Shown here one piece after another: positions 1-7,000 of a DNA stretch of 18,583 nucleotides. This stretch comes from Polaromonas sp. GTDB lineage: Bacteria > Pseudomonadota > Gammaproteobacteria > Burkholderiales > Burkholderiaceae_C. The stretch is taken from NCBI GenBank assembly GCA_025362825.1, contig JANYFF010000414.1:1-18583 (forward strand). Direction: 5' to 3'. Position numbers and translations under genes: made by a program. Every line of letters begins with the position of its first letter. Position 1 is the first letter of the stretch. The notes under the pieces are model-generated. The model was not told the DNA's origin, ran no database searches, and saw only the letters and a program-made list of their open reading frames with translations.

Positions 1-313
1 GCGTCGCCAGCGCGGCGGCCAGCGGGATCGCGAGCCAGAACGGCATGCCGAGACGCTGCGCGAGGATGCCCGACGCGTAGGCGCCGATCGCGAAGAAGCC
101 GGCGTGGCCGAGGCTGGTCTGGCCCGAGAAGCCGATCAGGATGTTGAGACCGATCGCGACCAGGCTGAAGATGCCGATCAGGTTCAGCAGGTAGACGAAG
201 TAGCCGCCGGCGAACAGCGCCATCGCAGCGATTGCGAGCACGGCCGCGCCGACCAGCAGGCGGTCACGGCGCGCCGACGACGTGGGCGCGGATGAGGACG
301 GGGAGCGCTCCAT
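1..313 (-). CDS. livM: Branched-chain amino acid-type ABC transporter permease LivM (N-terminal part)
   Basis: This is an inner-membrane permease subunit of a LivFGHMK-type ABC importer. Only about the first 104 residues lie in the window; the rest runs off the left edge. The start is the ATG read from 313. After a polar Ser-rich leader come hydrophobic segments and the family signature GFSGQTSLGHAGFFAIGAYA around residues 60-80, which is typical of LivM. The gene follows livH by only three bases, so it is the fifth gene of the operon that starts with the binding protein at 4072. The ATPases LivG and LivF are not seen and would be expected further left. The substrate need not be an amino acid, because such importers near CoA-transferases often move aromatic or dicarboxylic acids (inference). 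Confidence 0.93.
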   Translation of the reverse strand, partial: MERSPSSSAPTSSARRDRLLVGAAVLAIAAMALFAGGYFVYLLNLIGIFSLVAIGLNILIGFSGQTSLGHAGFFAIGAYASGILAQRLGMPFWLAIPLAAALAT

Positions 314-316
314 CGT

Positions 317-1189
317 TCAGACCTTCTGCGACTTGACGCGGCCGAAGATGCCGTTCGGCGCGACGATCAGCACGACGATGATCAGCGTGAACGACAGCGC
401 CTCGCTGAAGGTTCCCGACACGTAGGCGCCGAGCAGGTTCTCGACGATGCCGAGCAGCAGCCCGCCGACGAAGACCGCGCCGAGGCTGGACAGGCCGCCG
501 AGCACCGCGCCGGCGAAGCCCTTGATCAGCAGCGTGCCCATCAGGTTGACGTCGAGAAACAGGATTGGCGCCACCAGGATGCCGGCGACGGCGCCGGCCA
601 TCGCGCCCATCGCCCAGGCCAGCGCGAAGGAACGGCTGACGGCGATGCCCATCAGCTTGGCGACCGACTGGTTCTGGCTCGCCGCGCGCAGTGCGATGCC
701 GGCACGCGTGTGGCGCAGGATCAGCGTGAACAGAATGATCATCACGACCGAGACCACGATCGTCAGCGCGCTGTCGGGCGAGACGTTGACGCCGAACAGC
801 TGGAACGGTTGCAGGTTCGCGACCGGGCTCGGCAGCACGTTGGTCTGGTTGCCCCAGATCATCCCGGCGACGCTGTGCAGCGCCAGGCTCAGGCCCAGCG
901 TCGCGATCACCGCGTTGATGATCGGCGCGCCGAGCAGGGGCCGGATCACGACCTGCTGGACGATCACCCCTTGCACGGCGGCGAAGGCGAGGGTCAGCGG
1001 CAGTACCAGCCACCACGAGAGGCCGTAGGTCGTGAGCAGCGTGTAGGCGACGAAGGTCGCGAACATCGCCATCTCGCCCTGTGCGAAGTTCGGCACCTCG
1101 GTCGCCTGCAGCACCAGCACGATCGCGATGCCGATCAGCGCGTAGAGGCTGCCGGAGGCGAGCCCGCCGATGATCAGTTGCGTGATCAT
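317..1189 (-). CDS. livH: Branched-chain amino acid-type ABC transporter permease LivH
   Basis: This 290-residue integral membrane protein has the normal LivH length. It starts MITQLIIGGLASGSLYALIG and carries the conserved VPNFAQGEMAMFATF segment near residues 33-47, followed by repeated hydrophobic helices. It pairs with LivM to form the membrane channel. The reading frame stays open upstream to about 1867, but that stretch is the antisense-frame shadow of the CoA-transferase beta gene. The ATG at 1189 is chosen because it overlaps the stop of that gene by four bases (ATGA), which matches the other junctions of this operon. Confidence 0.95.
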   Translation of the reverse strand: MITQLIIGGLASGSLYALIGIAIVLVLQATEVPNFAQGEMAMFATFVAYTLLTTYGLSWWLVLPLTLAFAAVQGVIVQQVVIRPLLGAPIINAVIATLGLSLALHSVAGMIWGNQTNVLPSPVANLQPFQLFGVNVSPDSALTIVVSVVMIILFTLILRHTRAGIALRAASQNQSVAKLMGIAVSRSFALAWAMGAMAGAVAGILVAPILFLDVNLMGTLLIKGFAGAVLGGLSSLGAVFVGGLLLGIVENLLGAYVSGTFSEALSFTLIIVVLIVAPNGIFGRVKSQKV

Positions 1190-2076
1190 GCCGCCACGTC
1201 CTGGCTCGCCAGCGCGCGCAGGCGTTCGCGCCGCGCCGTGCCGGTCAGGACCTCGAGGAAGCGCAGGCCGCGCGGGTCGATCGTGCGGTCGAGGCGCTCG
1301 ATTTCGTCGTCGGTCGGCGGCGTCGACGTGACGAGCTCGGGGGCCCAGTCGAGGTCGAAGCCGGTGGCCTCGGACACTTCGCCGCGGCTCACGCCGGGGT
1401 GCAGGTGCGTCACCCGCAAGCGCCCCGTCGGACCGCTCGCGAGCACCGCGAGGTTGGTGACGACGACCACCGTGCGCGGATTGCCGTCGGCCGTGCCCGG
1501 ATGGCCGGCACCGCTGCAGAAATCGAGCGTCGGCACGAACAGCTGGCGCGTGTGGCGCGGTGCGTAGTAGTAGAACCGGCGCGCCGCCGTCGAGGCGTCG
1601 GGGATCCCGGCCGCACCGGGGAAGCGGACCTTCGGCCGCTCGTGCGGGCCGATGCAAACATTGTTCGTGGCGCCCATCGGATCGATCTGCGCCGGGCGCA
1701 TGAACTCGGTCCAGCGCGGCCGGCCACCGATGAAGATAGCTGGCATGTAGGCCAGGTTGATTTGCTGGTAATCGAGCCACATCGTCGCGGCGGAAACGGT
1801 GTCGAATTCGTCGTGGCCAAGCGTTAGCGTGCGCACACCGGTCATCAACGTGTTGCCGTTCGGGCACAAGCTGGTGCAGTTTGGTGCATGGGTATGCTTA
1901 GCCAGCATGTAGGCAGCAGTCGGCAGGAATGTACCAATACCTTCGGCGAGGAAGTCACCGTCCTGGATGAGGTGGGACATCGTCGCAACCATCTGGTCGA
2001 CTTGTTCGCGATGCGTGTTGCTAAGCATCAGCTCGGCAGAAGCAGGCATCGAGGCTATTGAAAGGTCAGTGTTCAC
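1186..2076 (-). CDS. CoA-transferase beta subunit, glutaconate CoA-transferase-like
   Basis: A 296-residue protein of the family I CoA-transferase beta type (GctB/IpdB-like). Recognisable parts are an N-terminal helical stretch ending in LARHTHAPN-like AKHTHAPN (about residues 59-66), the central GGRPRWTEF and ATNNVCIGP segments, and PRTVVVVTNLAVL followed by HLHPGVSRGEV near the C-terminal third. The family either moves CoA between acids or, in the IpdAB branch, hydrolyses ring-derived CoA esters. I cannot decide between these from sequence alone. It overlaps the alpha subunit upstream and livH downstream by four bases each, so the two subunits and the permease are probably made in step. Its place inside a Liv-type transporter operon suggests that the imported acid is its substrate. 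Confidence 0.85.
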   Translation of the reverse strand: MNTDLSIASMPASAELMLSNTHREQVDQMVATMSHLIQDGDFLAEGIGTFLPTAAYMLAKHTHAPNCTSLCPNGNTLMTGVRTLTLGHDEFDTVSAATMWLDYQQINLAYMPAIFIGGRPRWTEFMRPAQIDPMGATNNVCIGPHERPKVRFPGAAGIPDASTAARRFYYYAPRHTRQLFVPTLDFCSGAGHPGTADGNPRTVVVVTNLAVLASGPTGRLRVTHLHPGVSRGEVSEATGFDLDWAPELVTSTPPTDDEIERLDRTIDPRGLRFLEVLTGTARRERLRALASQDVAA

Positions 2077-2906
2077 TGGATAGTCTCGGTTGCAGCCCCG
2101 ACCTTGATCGCTCGGTCAAGCCAACGCTTCCAGCTTGCGGCGTCGGCGGCCGCGTCGGCATAGTCCAGCACAGCCGCCACGTTGAGGCGGTGATCGGGCA
2201 CGCAGGAGGTCGGCAAGCTGCCACCTGGCATTTCGACGACGTGGGTCACAAACAGACCACTGAGGTTGATTCCCCCCGGCATCTCTCGCAGCGCATCGGT
2301 GTCAACAATGCGTTCGGCGGTGACGATAGTGACGGCTGCAGCCGTGGGCAGGTGAGGGTCGAGCGCGAGCTGCCCGCGCAGGTTGCAGTTGCCGTGGCGG
2401 TCAGCGGCCGTCGCGTGCAAAATCGCCACGTCAATGGGCAAAGCCGGGACGGCGATCAGCGGCGCACCGGTCAGTGGGCACGCGAATGTGCGCAGGTCAG
2501 GACGGACAGACAACAGGTCGGTTCGCGCAAGGTCGCCACGCATCGGCAGGAACGGGACGCGCATCGTCGCCGCCAGGATCGCGTAGCTCAGCGTGTACTC
2601 GGTTTCTTCGGTGATACCGAGAGTGCCCTGCTGAACGCCACGCGTGAAATGCGGGGCGAAGCCGACAACCTCCAGGCCTGTATAGCAACTGCGCAGGTGG
2701 CGCACACATCCTGCCCCGATCAACAAGTCGGTCTCAAGGCCGCCGGTCAGCGTTACCAACTCCAGGTTGCGGCGTCCGGCGGCGGCAATTGCAAGCGCTG
2801 CAGTCACTGGGCGGCGGTAAAGTGTCATTCCGCCTAACGCGACTCGCTGTCCGTCGCACAACGTCGACAGCGCCTCGGTCAGGCTCGCGCGGCGGTCGAT
2901 CTTCAT
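2073..2906 (-). CDS. CoA-transferase alpha subunit, glutaconate CoA-transferase-like
   Basis: A 277-residue family I CoA-transferase alpha subunit (GctA/IpdA-like). Evidence is the start region SLTEALSTLCDGQRVALGGM, the glycine-rich GGLETDLLIGAG near residues 75-86, and a C-terminal half with AILHATAADRHGNCNLRG, the usual family signature. Usual GctA proteins are somewhat longer (about 300 residues), so this is a compact member. The start ATG overlaps the stop of the binding-protein gene by four bases and its own stop overlaps the beta subunit by four. It should form a heteromer with the beta subunit. The exact acid is unknown; a dicarboxylic or aromatic-derived acid is plausible from context. 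Confidence 0.87.
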   Translation of the reverse strand: MKIDRRASLTEALSTLCDGQRVALGGMTLYRRPVTAALAIAAAGRRNLELVTLTGGLETDLLIGAGCVRHLRSCYTGLEVVGFAPHFTRGVQQGTLGITEETEYTLSYAILAATMRVPFLPMRGDLARTDLLSVRPDLRTFACPLTGAPLIAVPALPIDVAILHATAADRHGNCNLRGQLALDPHLPTAAAVTIVTAERIVDTDALREMPGGINLSGLFVTHVVEMPGGSLPTSCVPDHRLNVAAVLDYADAAADAASWKRWLDRAIKVGAATETIQ

Positions 2907-4072
2907 TTGGCTTCTATCCAGGGCGTGTCAATTACCCACTTGCCGCTTTTTGCCCGCATGAAAGCAGCCGCCAGGCTACCGGCGCGCTGGTTTGGGTTGA
3001 AGGTAACTGGCGCCATGAGCCCGGTATTAAGGCCATTGACCTTTTCCAGCTCGGCGACGATTTTTTCGCTTGTTGGCGTGCCCTGAATGCGTTTCATTGC
3101 TTCGACAAAGATTTGCGCCGCGTTGTAACCGTGCATGCTGTATGTCGTTGGCGTCGTTTTCGGCATGTACTTCTTCTGCCGCTCCAGGAACTGCGCCACC
3201 TCGGGCTTCGCGGATTCCAGTGGCTCCATAACCGCGACTGCGATAGCGCCCTCTACAAGACTGGTACCAGCCAGCGTAAAGGTTTGGGGGTCGCCGAGCG
3301 CGTTGTGGCCGCTGAACTGCGGCTTCCAGCCCATCTTGTTGGCCTCTTTCATGATCAACGCTGCGTCACGTGGGATGCCAAAAAAGACAACGTCCTCTGC
3401 TCCAGATTGGCGAGCCTGCGCGACGACGCCGCTGAAATTGGTAGCGCCGCGGTCAAAGGGCAACTTGGTTACCGGCACGTTGGACTTCTTCAGCCGGTCC
3501 TCGAAGCCGATAACTGCGTCCTGCCCAAAGTCGTCGTTTTGGTAGATTACCGCGATCTTGGTGTGCTTCAACGTATTGGTCAGATAGTCGGCCAGAACCG
3601 CCGCCTGAATGCGAACTTCGGGCAGCGTTGTGAAGACATAGCGCTTGATGGGCGTCGTTAGCGTATGGCTAAAGGCATACGGGGCGAACAGCGGAACCTT
3701 CTTTTCCTGCACGTAAGGCACCATCGCTGCATTACTGGGGGTTCCTACCGGCGAGATCAGTCCGATCACCCCATTTTGCTCGATCAGTTTCTTGGCCGAT
3801 GCAACTGCGCGCATGGGGTCGTAGCCGTCATCCTCCGAAATCAGTTCGATCTGTAGGCCGTTGACGCCGCCTTGGTCGTTGATGAACTTGATGTAAGTCT
3901 CGATGCCGTCGCGGACCCCCTGACCAAGCAGCGACAACGAGCCCGACAGCGGGCCGGTGGTGCCCAGTTTGATCGTCTCAGCAGCCCAAGACGCAGATGC
4001 CGTCATAAGAGCGGCCGCTCCGGCCAGGAGTGTGAGCGTGTTACGCGCTTTAGCCATTGAGATAAGAACCAT
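2903..4072 (-). CDS. Periplasmic ligand-binding protein of a Liv-type ABC transporter
   Basis: A 389-residue periplasmic binding protein (type I fold, Peripla_BP_6/LivK class). A signal peptide occupies about residues 1-30 (ends in TASASWA before AETIK). The mature start IKLGTTGPLSGSLSLLGQGV and INDQGGVNGLQIELI are characteristic of the family. The frame extends to 4210, but the start at 4072 is preferred because an AGGAG sits seven bases before it and a promoter lies further upstream. A second in-frame ATG at 4057 lacks such a site. It is the first gene of the operon. Binding proteins in such catabolic operons often bind aromatic or short organic acids, so the Liv label describes the family, not the ligand. 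Confidence 0.92.
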   Translation of the reverse strand: MVLISMAKARNTLTLLAGAAALMTASASWAAETIKLGTTGPLSGSLSLLGQGVRDGIETYIKFINDQGGVNGLQIELISEDDGYDPMRAVASAKKLIEQNGVIGLISPVGTPSNAAMVPYVQEKKVPLFAPYAFSHTLTTPIKRYVFTTLPEVRIQAAVLADYLTNTLKHTKIAVIYQNDDFGQDAVIGFEDRLKKSNVPVTKLPFDRGATNFSGVVAQARQSGAEDVVFFGIPRDAALIMKEANKMGWKPQFSGHNALGDPQTFTLAGTSLVEGAIAVAVMEPLESAKPEVAQFLERQKKYMPKTTPTTYSMHGYNAAQIFVEAMKRIQGTPTSEKIVAELEKVNGLNTGLMAPVTFNPNQRAGSLAAAFMRAKSGKWVIDTPWIEAK

Positions 4073-4190
4073 GAGTTGTCTCCTAAGTTTTCTGACGGAT
4101 GAAACGCCCGTAAACAAACTCGAACCGCTCCAGCACTCCTGAAGAATCAGGATGAAAAAACTGAATCGTGACCCCAGCTTGCCAAACAAT

Positions 4191-4218
4191 TCTATAAACA
4201 AACTAACCAATCTGTCAA
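4191..4218 (-). promoter_or_regulatory. Sigma70-like promoter of the binding protein/CoA-transferase/liv operon
   Basis: On the minus strand TTGACA (plus positions 4213-4218) and TATAGA (4191-4196) are separated by 16 bases, a near-consensus housekeeping promoter reading towards the binding-protein gene. A GGTTAGT half-site lies between the two boxes, where a bound repressor would block RNA polymerase. The leader before the start codon would be about 110 nt. Confidence 0.6.
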
Positions 4219-4239
4219 CACGCTAACCGCTTGGTTAGC
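4202..4239. promoter_or_regulatory. Putative TetR operator array
   Basis: The perfect inverted repeat GCTAACC-GCTT-GGTTAGC occupies 4222-4239. A further ACTAACC copy lies at 4202-4208, about 20 bp (two helical turns) from the left arm. The array overlaps and flanks the -35 box of the divergent operon and lies about 100 bp before the TetR gene. Binding by that regulator is an inference from position and symmetry. Confidence 0.6.
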
Positions 4240-4343
4240 AAACTGACTGTATAGGCTCTTTTGGCGTCGCGTAGACTATTGGTTCCGGCCCAGGTGTGCA
4301 ACGCCGTTGTCACCTGCGATGCCGCCCTGTAGGAGATTGAGAG

Positions 4344-5042
4344 ATGGCAGCTTGGAAAGACGCTGTACCGGTTGCGAGCGAGCAGTTCGACCGCAAGCGC
4401 GAGATGTTGTTGCATGAGGCGGCGGCGTCCTTCAACCGTCGCGGCTACTACGGCACGTCGCTCGCTGAGATTGCCAAGAAGCTCGGCGTCACGAAGGCGG
4501 CGCTGTACACATATGTACCGAGCAAAGAGGATCTGCTTTATTACTGCCACGAAGCGGCAATGGAAAACGCCATGGAGACCCTGCACAAGGCGCAAGCCGG
4601 GGGCGGTAACGGACTCCAGAAGCTCACGTCTACGCTATGTCACTATATGGGCATGACGCTAGGCGACAAGGGCGCTTATGTCGTCCTGCTTGAGGAAAAC
4701 GCAATGAAACCCGCACATGCGCGGGCGATCATCAACCGGCGCGACAAGTTCGAGCAGGGCCTGCGCGAATTTGTCGTCGAGGGCATTGCTGACGGTAGCA
4801 TCGTGCAATGCAATCCCAAACTCGCCGTCTTCATGATGATGGGTGCGTTGAACTGGGGCAGAAAGTGGTTCCGCCCCAACGGGGCATGGTCGGGGGCGCA
4901 AATCGCATTTGCAATGACGCAGATGCTCGAACGCTCGATTTCGTCAGCACCGTCGGAAGCCCTCATCAACGACCCAGGCACCATTACGCTGGAGCCAGGC
5001 AACGAAGAGGACGCTAAATCCTCACGTCGCCGTCTAGCCTGA
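4344..5042 (+). CDS. TetR/AcrR family transcriptional regulator
   Basis: A 232-residue regulator. The N-terminal TetR helix-turn-helix domain covers about residues 18-65: FDRKREMLLHEAAASFNRRG, then TSLAEIAKKLGVTKAALYTYVPSKEDLLYYC, a textbook match. The C-terminal ligand/dimer domain resembles that of the fatty-acyl or steroid-CoA responsive group (KstR2-like), a weak judgement. An AGGAG lies eight bases before the ATG. It is divergent from the transporter/CoA-transferase operon, with operator-like repeats in between, so it most likely represses that operon and itself until a CoA thioester or acid appears. The C-terminal tail beyond residue 205 is hydrophilic and probably disordered. Confidence 0.93.
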   Translation: MAAWKDAVPVASEQFDRKREMLLHEAAASFNRRGYYGTSLAEIAKKLGVTKAALYTYVPSKEDLLYYCHEAAMENAMETLHKAQAGGGNGLQKLTSTLCHYMGMTLGDKGAYVVLLEENAMKPAHARAIINRRDKFEQGLREFVVEGIADGSIVQCNPKLAVFMMMGALNWGRKWFRPNGAWSGAQIAFAMTQMLERSISSAPSEALINDPGTITLEPGNEEDAKSSRRRLA

Positions 5043-5058
5043 TGCTGTTTTGTCCGGT

Positions 5059-5070
5059 GGTTAACTAACC
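5059..5070. repeat. TAACC/GGTTA palindrome just downstream of the TetR gene
   Basis: GGTTA-AC-TAACC is a short inverted repeat built from the same half-sites as the operator array at 4202-4239, but it lies 17 bases after the regulator's stop codon. It may be an auxiliary operator or chance. The rest of 5043-5265 shows no gene or clear terminator. Confidence 0.35.
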
Positions 5071-5265
5071 GCCTGTTCAGTCAGTGAGCTTGCTGATCGG
5101 AACTTAGCTCTTACTTTTACTGTGGCACAGCCCACTGTCTAGGAGTCTGGGCGGCAGAGCAATTTGAATTGTGGGCTTTAGGTCGGTTTTGATTTTATTT
5201 CTGACTGAGATGGTTTGAGTGGGCATATAAAGATCAATCGATGGCCTCGCGTTGCCCTTTTTGCC

Positions 5266-5571
5266 TTATCCCATCTGCATAGAGCCCATCCTGCGCAGAT
5301 TGAGCGCCAGACACACAAGCTTGAACTCGGCGTTGGCCTTCTTTAACCCCCGCATCCTGAACTAGCGAAACCCCAGAACACTCTTGAGCCAGCCGTTCGG
5401 TGGCTCGGCAATCCATTTACGCTTTCTGTAGTCCGCTTTGCCGCGCTCGTTTTCAAACTTGGCCGCCACCGCCGTGGTGTGTGGGTAGCGGATCTCATCT
5501 CCGGGTTTGGCCAACACCTTACCCTCGCGCACCAAGGCGATCACCAGTTCTGTCTGCGGCTGGCTCTGGGC
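5266..5571 (-). pseudogene. IS1182-like transposase C-terminal remnant
   Basis: One frame reads a C-terminal transposase end: IALVREGKVLAKPGDEIRYP, then RKRKWIAEPPNGWLKSVLGFR, a TAG stop (5362-5364), and after it in the same frame MRGLKKANAEFKLVCLALNL and RRMGSM, ending with TAA at 5266. This is the tail of a DDE transposase of the IS1182 type. The internal stop is probably CAG turned to TAG, since family members usually have Gln there. Only about 100 residues remain and the upstream part is replaced by an IS110-like start in another frame, so it is inactive. The family call rests on remembered conserved motifs. Confidence 0.7.
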
Positions 5572-5678
5572 CCGTTGCCCAGTACGCGGCCAGCGGCGTC
5601 TATGACGACACCGACATGAATGTCAAGTTGGGTGTCAACGCCCAGAATGATTTCTACGCGACTTTCTTGGTTTTCCAT
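5541..5678 (-). pseudogene. IS110-family transposase N-terminal remnant
   Basis: An ATG at 5678 with an AAGGAGATCGC ribosome site opens a 45-codon frame that reads MENQESRVEIILGVDTQLDI and HVGVVIDAAGRVLG, the start of an IS110-type DEDD transposase with the first catalytic Asp in GVDT. After about residue 34 the sequence changes abruptly into the IS1182-like remnant in a different frame and a stop follows. The element is therefore truncated by a junction near 5571-5577. The 220 bp upstream (5679-5900) have no coding signal and probably are the IS110 left non-coding end. Confidence 0.68.
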
Positions 5679-5890
5679 GCGATCTCCTTATGTTCAGAAA
5701 CAGTGGCGTCACCAAACCATACAGAAGGACAGGACACTCAAGGTGCAGAACAAGGCTCCTATTAGGTCACTTGCAGCAGGCCCGGCATTGCCGAGATGAG
5801 CGCTGCAATCGGCCGACAGGTCAACGCAAAGACATGGCGCCGATCCCAGCACGGGTCAGACCAAATACAGCACTCAGCTCAATATTAGGA

Positions 5891-5908
5891 TGAGTGTCCC
5901 AGCACTCA
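5891..5908. repeat. Inverted repeat TGAGTG-N6-CACTCA
   Basis: A perfect six-base stem with a six-base loop at the junction between the IS110 left-end-like sequence and the truncated IS3 orfB. It could be a subterminal repeat of the IS110 element or be accidental. Confidence 0.4.
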
Positions 5909-6447
5909 CCGCGCCGACTCATGCTGCAGGTTGCCCACCGCACGGCGCGAGTACAAGTCCAGTACCACTGCCACATACAGCCAGCCCTCAGCCGTCCATA
6001 CATAGGTGAAGTCAGCCACCCAGCGTTAATTGGGCTCGGCAGCCATAAACTGCCGGTCCAGAATATTGGCCGCAATGCTGTGTTCAGGACGTTCACCGCT
6101 GTCCCCAGGTAGTCGCCTGCGTTTGCTGCGCGCCTTTAGCTGGGCAGCCTGCATCAGGCGGGCCACCCGGTTCTCTGAGCAGGTCTCGCCCCAGTCCTGA
6201 AAGTCGCGCCACACTCTGGGCGAGCCGTAAGTGCAGTCACTGGCTGCAAAGCTTTCTCGGATGCGTGTCGTCAGTCGTGCGTTGGTCTGGCTGCGCTGGC
6301 TGGGCGCACGCGCCCCTCGGTCGTATTACCCACAGGCTGAGACAGTCATTACCCGGCACATCACCCTGACCGGCCACACCGTGCGATGTCGGGCGATGTC
6401 GGGCGATGAAGCCGTACTTTACGATGGGTCCTTCGCGAAGTAGCCTA
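5905..6447 (-). pseudogene. IS3-family transposase orfB, truncated and multiply disrupted
   Basis: The best preserved segment reads CTYGSPRVWRDFQDWGETCS, ENRVARLMQAAQLKARSKRR and then PN, a TAA stop, and RWVADFTYVWTAEGWLYVAV up to LYSRRAVG. This is the integrase-type orfB of an IS3 element with the first DDE Asp in ADFTY. Damage visible from orfA onward: a one-base loss after GAC CCA TCG (about 6420), a 10-bp tandem duplication at 6383-6402, a TAA where Gly-Tyr-Tyr is usual, and the TAA before RWVADFTY. The C-terminal third with the last catalytic residues is missing. The element is dead. Confidence 0.8.
6383..6402. repeat. 10-bp tandem duplication inside IS3 orfB
   Basis: GCGATGTCGG occurs twice head to tail and a partial third copy (GCGATG) follows. 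One copy restores the expected FIARHRTVW reading on the minus strand, so the second is a slippage duplication that breaks the frame. Confidence 0.75.
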
Positions 6448-6714
6448 GCGTTTTTTTACGATGTCGCGCTCCATCTTGACCCGGACCAGCTCGCGTTTGA
6501 GTCGCTCGATTTCCTGGCTCTGCTCGTTCTTCTGAGGCCGATCAGTCGCTTTGCCTGCCGCCCCTGAGCCTAACTCCTTGACCCAGCGCCGCAGCACGCT
6601 TTCGTGCACGCCCAGGTCTTGTGCAACCGTGGCAACTGCGTTGCCAGGCTGCATTGCTTGCCTGACCGCTTCGCGCTTGAACTCTGCACCAAACTTTCTT
6701 CGGATATTTCCCAT
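6445..6714 (-). CDS. IS3-family transposase orfA
   Basis: An 89-residue intact orfA starting MGNIRRKFGAEFKREAVRQA, with a helix-turn-helix (VATVAQDLGVHESVLRRWV, about residues 28-46) and a C-terminal leucine-zipper-like helix (EIERLKRELVRVKMERDIVKK). AGGAGA lies eight bases before the ATG. It ends at a run of seven A on the coding strand just before the stop, the usual site of the programmed -1 shift into orfB. Because orfB is destroyed, orfA alone cannot transpose the element. The IS end probably lies near 6770, where an IS630 tail begins. Confidence 0.88.
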   Translation of the reverse strand: MGNIRRKFGAEFKREAVRQAMQPGNAVATVAQDLGVHESVLRRWVKELGSGAAGKATDRPQKNEQSQEIERLKRELVRVKMERDIVKKR

Positions 6715-6778
6715 TTCTCACTCTCCTCGCTCTTTCAGCGTTTAAGAAAGTGTCCGTTATTTCAGGGGCATCCCAGTA

Positions 6779-6904
6779 ATCGATCGCTTCGTGCTCGCGC
6801 ACAACGAGAATCCCAAGTCCTTCATCTGGACGGCAAATGCCCGCGACATTGTGGAGAAAGTTATGCGGGTCAAAGTAAAACAGATAAAGGTTCAAACAGC
6901 GTGA
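6779..6904 (+). pseudogene. IS630-family transposase C-terminal remnant
   Basis: From 6779 the plus strand reads IDRFVLAHNENPKSFIWTAN and ARDIVEKVMRVKVKQIKV, then a stop at 6902-6904. This is the typical end of an IS630/Tc1-like transposase (the AHNENPKPFVWTA motif followed by a short basic helix). No start exists, because the IS3 element joins directly upstream. About 42 codons remain. The following 96 bp to the next gene contain its ribosome site but no promoter I would vouch for. Confidence 0.75.
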
Positions 6905-7000
6905 GACAGTGCGATAGGAAACCCGTCTTGAATGCCGCACGACCTACCTTCGACCGAAACCAGCTCCTGAGTAATAATTAGCTCAAAAAAGGAGATTGCG

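Noticed and set aside
264..1016. A 250-codon minus-strand frame inside livH.
   Set aside because: It is Arg/Ala-rich shadow sequence in another frame of livH, which has clear homology.
1190..1867. Upstream extension of livH to a 516-residue protein.
   Set aside because: The extra part is a frame-shifted reading of the CoA-transferase beta gene, and the ATG at 1189 gives the normal LivH length.
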